Source: Spongospora subterranea f. sp. subterranea (taxonomy: Eukaryota > Endomyxa: Phytomyxea > Phytomyxea > Plasmodiophorida). Taken from it: a stretch of DNA of 64,000 bases. The translations under genes and the position numbers were made by a program. This document shows positions 57,158 through 64,000 of this stretch, in pieces; position 1 is the first letter of the stretch; each line of letters starts with the position of its first letter. The DNA is taken from positions 1 to 64,000 of the forward strand of contig JAUGWO010000118.1 in assembly GCA_049724395.1 (NCBI GenBank), in the 5' to 3' direction. The notes under the pieces were generated by a model. The model had not been told where the DNA came from, did no database searches, and was given only the letters and a program-made list of their open reading frames with translations.

Positions 57158-58720
57158 TTATAATTTTTTAGGACAAGATTTTGACCTTGTTGTGTGTTCC
57201 GATTGTAGACAATTGGAGCAAGTTTTGATTATATTTTTACACCTTTTCGCACCCAGTGTAGTGTTTGCCTTCTCATCGTCTTTGACAATGGCAACGGAGC
57301 GGTCAATGTTATCCACCGTTTCTGTGGCAGAATCAACAATAGCGAAGCTAATCAGATACAACATCATTACCACCAATACTCTGTTTGAGACTGTAGAAGA
57401 CAACCCTTGACAGCTTGCACTGCTACTCAAGATTCATGGAGTGAAAGTTTGCACGTCCGTTGTTGACTAAATCGTATACACATAAAAACCACATAATGGA
57501 ACGATATTAGCTCGAATAATGGCATAAAAATGACGGCCCCATTCCTTCGTAGAATATATGCGGCTCCCCAACTGCCAATCATGACCGTTTACGGTCATGA
57601 CTTCAGGATATCGTAGCTGCTCGCTATCCATCCATCCCAATTTCGATGCAAATCACCTTCTGCGATAACTTCACCTTCGTGTTGCAGTGAATTACTTTGA
57701 GGTGGAAACAGGTGCAGGCTCTCAACATCCATTCGTCAATGCCAGTCGCTGACCACGGATTCAAAAGATCGGGAAGATTGTCACCTAGTTGCTCGACCAT
57801 CAACGCTGAAATCTCCTGAAGATTACAATCACGTATAGTCGGCAATACCAATTTCTTTCCAAAAACATTCCAAAATAGGCAAACCCCTTGTTGAGTAACC
57901 ATTTTCATGTCCATCGTCACAGAACAGGGAGCGCTGAAAAACAACCCATTAGGCGCATTTCGAATCAGTAAACGTTGACATTTTTCACATGAAGCGAGAT
58001 ACAGAAATCTGAGTGATCATCCACTTGGAACAGCGCTTGTAAAACGGTGGCAGGATTACCAAACTGGCCTGAACGGAAAAGTCTTCGGTCATGTACCACG
58101 AAGTCGACAACTTGACTGAGACCGGATTTGAGCAGTCCAGTAATATTTGTATCTGACGACGCCTCGGACCCGATTTAAAAATGATTAAGCATTCTGATGA
58201 AAGGCTCATAACAACAGTCAGGATACAGCAAAGCATTCATCTGAGTGACATAGAGTTAAGAGTTAGATTTGCACAAATTTAAACAACAATCCACGTACCG
58301 GACAAGCCTTGAAACATGCAAATAGACATTCTATTAGGGACGTGATGTAGCACGTGTTATTGTCATGGTCATAACTTTGGTACAAGGTGATTGTATTTCT
58401 GTCAATGTTGCGGCTGCCTTTGGGGCGACCTAACTTAGCCCCTAGCTTGAGACCATGAGCGTTCATAGATGCCCCAGTGATTGTGACATATGAACTGATG
58501 AAGCCGTTTCTTTGCGCTTCAGAAAAAAAATCCATAATTGGCACCGAAACACATCTCTATAGGTTTCAGCTTCTCTTCGTGAGTGGCAAGTTGCCCTGAA
58601 CAGACAGCGGCGACAATCATATTCAGTAGGCAAGTAAAAAAAATGAGCTTCGTGATGAGCTGAAGTTAAACCCGAACTCCACGTGAACAGAACCGGAACC
58701 CACCGCTTCACAGCAGACAA
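57158..58720 (-). pseudogene. Degenerate transposon protein, MULE-like type suspected
   Basis: Minus-strand pieces in broken frames: WVPVLFTWSSGLTSAHHEAH and EYDCRRCLFRATCHSRREAE (58.5-58.7 kb), EAQRNGFISSYVTITGAS, KLGRPKGSRNIDRNT (AT-hook-like) and YQSYDHDNNTCYITSLIECL (58.3-58.5 kb), and at the far end CKNIIKTCSNCLQSEHTTRS (zinc-knuckle-like, near 57.2 kb). Such combinations occur in multicopy fungal transposon proteins. Exact family not certain. Lies between the two duplicated segments. Confidence 0.45.
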
Positions 58721-58797
58721 TATACTGCTGAAGTCAGCAGAAATCCATGCCGAAAGTATGAATATGTGGCATTGGTTACAGTTCCCCCGATTTTTCT

Positions 58798-59438
58798 AAG
58801 TGGAACCTTTCAGCCGGAACCTGGCGACGCTGACAGGGGTATAGCAGAACCTGAATTTCCTGTAAACTGTTAATCCTATAGATGGAACTCGTCGCCAATT
58901 CATTTTTTTTATAACAGTTGCGCATTTTCTGCAGGAGGAACACCTTTGTAACGAGTATTTCTCTTTCACAAAAATACAAACAGGAGGGGTGACACCTCTA
59001 CCTATTGTAGTAGGAGTGTCGTTATGCGGGCATTGTCAGAGCGACATCGGATCCACAAACCTTGCGGATCAAGGTCGACGGCATCGGCGCTGAGCAGGAT
59101 CGGGTTGGCATTAACGTTCCAGCGTTTGGGTTGTTCAAGGTTCGCCATCTAAATGAGACCCGGGTCCAAATGAGATGAGCAAGATGGCGGCGGTTTATCC
59201 AGTCGGAAAACCCCAGGCTGGACCCGGGCCCGCAGAAACATTCTGCATGGCGTACCGGCGGGGGGTGTCACCCCTCCTGTTACTATTTTTGTAAAAGAGA
59301 AGTAGGCGTTGCGCAACTTTAATTTAAAAAACAAGGAATTCGCGACGAGTTCCATCTATAGGAGTAACAGTTTATAGGAAATTCAGGTTCTGCTGTACCC
59401 CTGTCAGCGTCGCCAGGTTCCGGCTGAAAGGCTCCACT
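58798..59438. mobile_element. Foldback element with 175-200-bp arms
   Basis: The left arm (58798-58996) and right arm (59264-59438) are reverse complements with a few indels: cctttcagccggaacctggc on the left matches the complement of gccaggttccggctgaaag on the right, through to caggaggggtgacacc against ggtgtcacccctcctg. The centre of about 265 bp has no gene. The right arm ends about 55 bp before the start of duplication copy B. Confidence 0.85.
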
Positions 59439-59679
59439 TCGCCACCAAAGTTATCGGTTAATTTCCTTACTGCAAAAAGCAGTAGACGTCGCCATGCCCT
59501 CTGGAAAATAAAGAGCCTCGGACAAAAATGCGGTGATCGGCCCATCGGCAGATCAAAGGTCAAAGCCTTGCGTCCGATTCGAAACCCCTCAATTGATACA
59601 GGAAGCGTAAAGTGTATATTCAACGCCACAGTCGGTATACAGTTGCAGGAAGAGAAAACGCCAGGTTAACGGATCAGTA

Positions 59680-61241
59680 ATGCCAACTGGGATTTGCTGT
59701 TTATTGGTCGCGTTTACGGTTGCAGTTCTCGGAATGAGTTTTGAAATTGAGAAACACTTGTCGACCAATACTCCATATTATAGAAGTTCCAACCCGCTTT
59801 CAAATCCAAACCATGCGGGTTCGTGTGAATTACACCAAGTCAATATGGTTATTCGACACGGTTTCCAGATTTCCCACCAAAAAGACGATCGAGCTTGCTT
59901 CTCAGCTTCATCGGCATATACATTCGAATCCATCTCTGAGCAACGTCTCAGTTCCGGATTGGCTTCTTAGTTGGGCTCCAGAATTTGCCCATGATGACGC
60001 TGGTGAACTGACTACTCTAGGTCTAACAATGCTCCGGCAAAATGTATTGTCTCAGACGACTGACCTCATCTCAGGTATGGAGGAACAATACAATCTGGCG
60101 CAACGCCTACAACAACGATTTCCCGAAGTATTCAAAAAACCATACCATCCAAATCATTGTAAATTGCGTTCAACTCAAAAAAGTCGTGCTGGACGTAGTG
60201 CCAGTGCGTTTGCGCTTGGGCTCTGGCATGGAACTGGGCAAGTCACAAATTTCAAGTTTCAGCCTGCGTTTATATATACGACAGGCGAGCTAGATAATGA
60301 TATTGTTCTGCGACCTTTCGATGCATGTCCTGTGTATTCAAAACAACGGAAGGCGACTTCAACCAGAAAACAGTATAGAGAATATGTTGCGAAAATCAGC
60401 CCAGAAATCGCGAGTGGTATCAATCAACGTATTTTCAACAGTCTGGAAATCATTCCCGCAAATATCGTCATGGTTGCCTGGAAAGTGTGCAAAGCGGAAA
60501 TGTCTGCGATTCGGGGATCAGTAATTTGCGATTTTTTTTCGAAAACTGACGTTGAGCGCCTGGAACTGGCGGACGACATTGAGTCCTACTGGGAGAAAGG
60601 CCCAGGTCACCAGATTAATATCAAGATCATTTGCCCATTGCTAGAGGATTTGATAGAATCTTTGAAAAAAGCAGCATCACATCAAGAAATGCATTTGCAC
60701 TTAGACCTTCGCTTTGCGCATGCCGAAACTTTGATTCCGCTCATATCTGGTCTGGTATTCTCCTCACAAATGTTGAGTTATGACGGTATTTGATTGTTTT
60801 ATATAGGGTCTTTTCCAGGACGATTTCCACCTCACTAGTGCAATGAATCAAGAGCAGATAGAAAGACGCCAATGGCGCATGAGCAAATTGTCTCCTTATG
60901 CTGCAAACATCGCAATTCACTTGTACCGCTGCGACAAGAATCAGCGCGCTTATATCGGCATATTTCACAACGAACAGATGATCAAACTACCATTTTGCGG
61001 TAACAGTTGGCTCTGCTCTTTGACGTCATTTGAAAAGTACATTGCAAAAGTTCATCAACCTTGCGATCATCAGAGATTATGCCTCCTCAATACTATGGGC
61101 GAGGCCAAGGCGTCAGTACGCATCTCTGAGAAAGGATTCATCGGTTTCTGCGTCTTTTCTGCCTTCATGTTAGTTGGGATTTTGGTTCTCTGTCTATGGC
61201 GTGCTCGCTTTCGGGAACGTACAAAAACACTTGCTTCCTAA
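59680..61241 (+). pseudogene. MINPP1-like histidine acid phosphatase, copy B, frameshifted
   Basis: Same architecture as copy A: signal peptide MPTGICCLLVAFTVAVLGMS, RHG motif, SRAGRSASAFALGLWHGTG, distal DLRFAHAETLIPLISGL (here the usual HAE is kept), PYAANIAIHLYRC and a C-terminal helix. An extra T at 59862-59864 breaks the frame inside the RHGxRxP motif, exactly where copy A is intact. Conversely, the 7-base loss and extra C of copy A are absent here. A 4-base difference near 60770 also changes the phase before the last exon. Either both copies are decaying independently, or some of these are assembly errors. Confidence 0.8.
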
Positions 61242-62103
61242 CTGTAAAAAACATTTTTCAAAAGAAATTATGTGGCTCGTCAAAAGTTTGTCTGGAGTGA
61301 TTAGTACAGGAACGGTTCGAACCAGATTTCCCCTACGTCAGGCGACAGCGTGCTTGACATGATATCAAACAGGTAGAAGAGTGTCGATTATCCACCAAAC
61401 TGAGTACGTCCCCAGGACAGTCAAAGGGGCCAATGGACTGGTCCTAATGCTGGCATGCTTCACATTTAAAAGTATAATGGGCCAGACTACCAGACTGGGG
61501 TAGGGTATTCTGGATATCAGCAGCTTCGCATACCGAATCTTTCGTTGGAATCGCGTGAACCAGTTCCCATAATCTGTCTCTCGTTCTTGAATTAGTTCTC
61601 AACAACTTCTGAACATTGTAGTATTGAAAGATAACGACTTTATCGAACAAAGTAGCGGTTAGACCTCGGCGTTGTGGAAATCGGGTCTTCTTTGTTTGTA
61701 AGATAGATTGGTGTTGATTACCAATTCTTTATCCGTGTGCGCGCCATTGGTAATTGGTCAAGCGAGGCGCCCCTTTCGAAACTGAGAAAGGAGCGGCCAG
61801 CGGCGCACAGTTCAGTCAGGGCCTCAGTAAAGTGGAGCTGACAGTTAAAGTGAGAGAGAGAGAGCGGACACCGAATCAACAGACTACCGACAGCTGCAGC
61901 TGTTGGCTTAGCATAATCCTCTCCACAATTTATTTACCAAAGACGGACAAAGTAGGTCCCATTCAAGGTCCAAACCTGAGATTGGGAGTAAACAAATCAG
62001 TATAACGATAGAGTCGCCTGTAAGAGCTTACACATTTTTACTACCATTAGCTGATCATTGCTTTACGGTATGGTGAAATTCAGCATTACGATTGAGGCCT
62101 TAA
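61242..62103. promoter_or_regulatory. Kinesin upstream region
   Basis: Between the phosphatase stop and the kinesin ATG. Nearly identical to 56150-56615, including the gattaccaat / attggtaatt hairpin and a short (ga)n tract. Likely promoter and 5' UTR. Confidence 0.4.
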
Positions 62104-64000
62104 ATGAGGCCTGACGACAATGATGGACTGATCACCGAACGGCAATCCGAAGCGTCTTTGGCGTTTATAGTTGCAGTGCGGTTGGAATGGCTCGAAGCTG
62201 CGTGTTTATTTTATTGACTTGGTTATCGACAGCGTCCGTCCTGAGTCGGATTCTGAGCTTGTCAATCCGCGGCATTCAAATATAATTCGTGTTTTGAACG
62301 ACAACGTGCTTGTTTTCGATCCGAAGGATCCTGACGATGAGTGGACTCGAACGGGTTCGATAAACATATTTTTCAGTTGGACCTTCCTAAATTTTGGGTC
62401 AGGGGATGTTTCTTTAAATGATGGATTCCATGGGGACGATGTCGCCGAACCCAGCTTCGGGACCCGAAAACGTGGTCTTCGGAAATTAACATCCAGTCGA
62501 AGGCCTCATAAAGATACTACGTTTGCCTTCGACTGCGTGTTTGGCCACAATGCCACTCAACAACAGGTACGTAGTGCTTTAGTGCTTTGTCGGATCATAA
62601 ATTCGAAAATAAACCTTTTTGATAGGTGTATAATAACACTGGCCGTGTATTAGTTAATTCGGTTTTCGACGGATTCAACTCTACAGTATTCGCTTACGGT
62701 GCCACAGGGTCTGGGTATTATAAACAATATCAGATAATGTTTTTGATACAGTATCACAGGTCAGGAAAGACGTGCACAATGGTCGGAGATACCTTTATTG
62801 GGCCTGGTTTGTATTGATTTTGAACTGCTGTGTGGATATTTCATTAATTAAGGTTGCAGGTGTCATGATTCTTTCAATGCGTGATATATTCGAGCATATA
62901 CAAGCGAACATGTCTGATCTTGAATGTCGGGTTCAGCTATCGTATTTGGAAGTATACAATGAAGAAATCAAAGATCTATTGGTTGAGCAGCCTCCTCTAC
63001 TCCATCAATCTCATTGTCTCAGCGATATCGGTCACAAGTTCACTCGCGTGAAATCCGCAGGGCTGGAAAAGCCAAGACGGTCAAGTAAGCAAGTTCCTGG
63101 TGAACACTCCTTAGCCTTGCGAGAAGACCCTGGCAGGGGAATATTTGTTGCTGGATTGTCGGTCCACGAACCAACCAGTGCAGTTGAAGTATACTCCATG
63201 TTGCCTTCTCAAGTTTGAAATAACGGCTGATATCAGGTCTTTGATTTGCTAGCGCGAGGCAATCTTCGGAGAACACAATGTGCCACTGATGCTAATGCGC
63301 GCTCGTCTCGTTCTCATGCTGTTCTTCAGGTGACAGTCTCCGTAAAAAATCGGTATGTGTTTTACATGGCAGCGAGCAACGTTGTGACTTTTTGCAGAAC
63401 CGCAGACTGTCAAATGGAAGTTCGAACCGGTAAACTCTCACTGGTTGACCTTGCTGGTAGTGAAAGAGCTGCTGTCACCAAGGTATCACAGTTTTCGGCT
63501 CATGTCAACTTGGATTGTTATGGAGTCGATTGTTTTTTGTACCTTAGAATCGGGGCAGTATGTTACGTGAAGGTGCAAATATCAATCGATCCCTCCTAGC
63601 CCTTGGGAACTGCATCAATGCCTTGTGCAAAAATGCTACTGGGGGCCATGTCCCCTTTAGAAACTCCAAACTAGTTAGTTCTATGCTCTTTTCTTTTGAT
63701 TTTTGTTTGAAATGCAATGTTTGTTAGACTCGTTTACTGAAAGATTCCCTTGGTGGGAATTGCAGGACAGGTTAGAAAACCTTCGCTCTTAATCGACCAT
63801 GACCTTATCACATATTTTTTCAGTCATGATTGCCAATATCAGTCCATCTTCGCTATCATACGACGGTATGAGGTATTGTGTGTACGCCTGCGGCCATGAC
63901 TAAATATTCGCTTAGATACACAAAATACCTTGAAATATAGCAACCGAGCTAAAAACATCAAAACGTTCGTCCGAAAAAATGCTCAAACAGTGCATTACCA
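62104..64000 (+). CDS. Kinesin-8 motor protein, 5' part
   Basis: Kinesin-8 motors walk to microtubule plus ends and trim them, controlling spindle and ciliary length. Eleven exons read cleanly, with introns at 62181-62232, 62567-62625, 62709-62759, 62807-62859, 63189-63236, 63353-63397, 63483-63547, 63674-63727, 63771-63823 and 63866-63915. Motifs: [29 protein letters not shown] (P-loop), [28 protein letters not shown] (switch I), [12 protein letters not shown] (switch II), [37 protein letters not shown], and [15 protein letters not shown] (neck, kinesin-8 style). The [11 protein letters not shown] loop near the start also fits kinesin-8. Between DLLVEQ and REDPGRGIF there is a long inserted segment of about 40 residues, possibly an unspliced intron. 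The gene runs off the window. Confidence 0.93.

Larger units (their letters stand above)
59494..62213 (+). repeat. Segmental duplication, copy B
   Basis: Direct copy of 53991-56725 (see there). This copy continues without break into the rest of the kinesin gene, so the 3' junction of copy A is the derived one. Confidence 0.9.

Overview
This is nuclear DNA from a eukaryote. Most genes are split by short GT-AG introns of about 45 to 70 bases, one intron has a perfect TACTAAC branch site, and the proteins are eukaryote-specific: Derlin, COQ9, NSUN2, ORC5, glucosidase I, DPM2, RPL29 and a kinesin-8. A BBS8/TTC8 gene next to a CFAP52-like WD40 gene implies a cilium or flagellum. The transposon proteins resemble families known from fungi and oomycetes. 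A zoosporic (chytrid-like) fungus or related flagellated opisthokont is my best guess, and an oomycete-like protist is the main alternative. No phylogeny could be run, so this placement is inference.

Layout. Positions 1-4.1 kb are transposon-rich: a Myb/SANT-like gene with a frameshift, a DDE transposon with a mutated catalytic residue between two identical 63-bp direct repeats, and a Tc1-like remnant. Then come a small MGMT-type DNA alkyltransferase (4.7 kb) and a secreted Tyr/Lys-rich repeat protein of about 820 residues (6.4-8.8 kb). From 9.6 to 28.7 kb lies a dense housekeeping block: Derlin, COQ9, a basic protein, a 115-residue unknown, TTC8, a CFAP52-like WD40 protein, NSUN2-type tRNA methyltransferase, ORC5, Hsp20, a secreted spermidine-synthase-fold methyltransferase, RPL29 and glucosidase I. 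From 28.7 to 41 kb genes are sparse: DPM2, a membrane protein, an unknown protein and a bZIP factor, with small repeats between them.

From 42 to 64 kb the window is a mobile-element zone: a decayed Ty1/copia element with inverted flanks and an internal inverted duplication; a 1.57-kb long-TIR element, probably Mutator-like, with a 10-bp target duplication, sitting in an older transposon-like gene array; a 790-bp miniature LTR element (TRIM type) with a 5-bp target duplication and a 7 x 46-bp internal minisatellite; and a 2.7-kb direct segmental duplication carrying an inositol-phosphatase-like (MINPP1-type histidine phosphatase) gene plus the promoter and first exon of a kinesin-8 gene. The downstream copy runs into the full kinesin motor, which continues past the window. 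The upstream copy breaks inside kinesin intron 1. A foldback element with arms of about 175-200 bp lies at the 5' edge of the downstream copy.

Working together: Derlin (ER-associated degradation), glucosidase I and DPM2 serve ER glycoprotein quality control and glycosylation; TTC8 and the CFAP52-like protein serve the cilium. This is ordinary eukaryotic gene scatter and not an operon. Several genes differ from intact form by single-base changes in homopolymers (Derlin, Myb/SANT-like, both phosphatase copies). These may be assembly errors or real decay.
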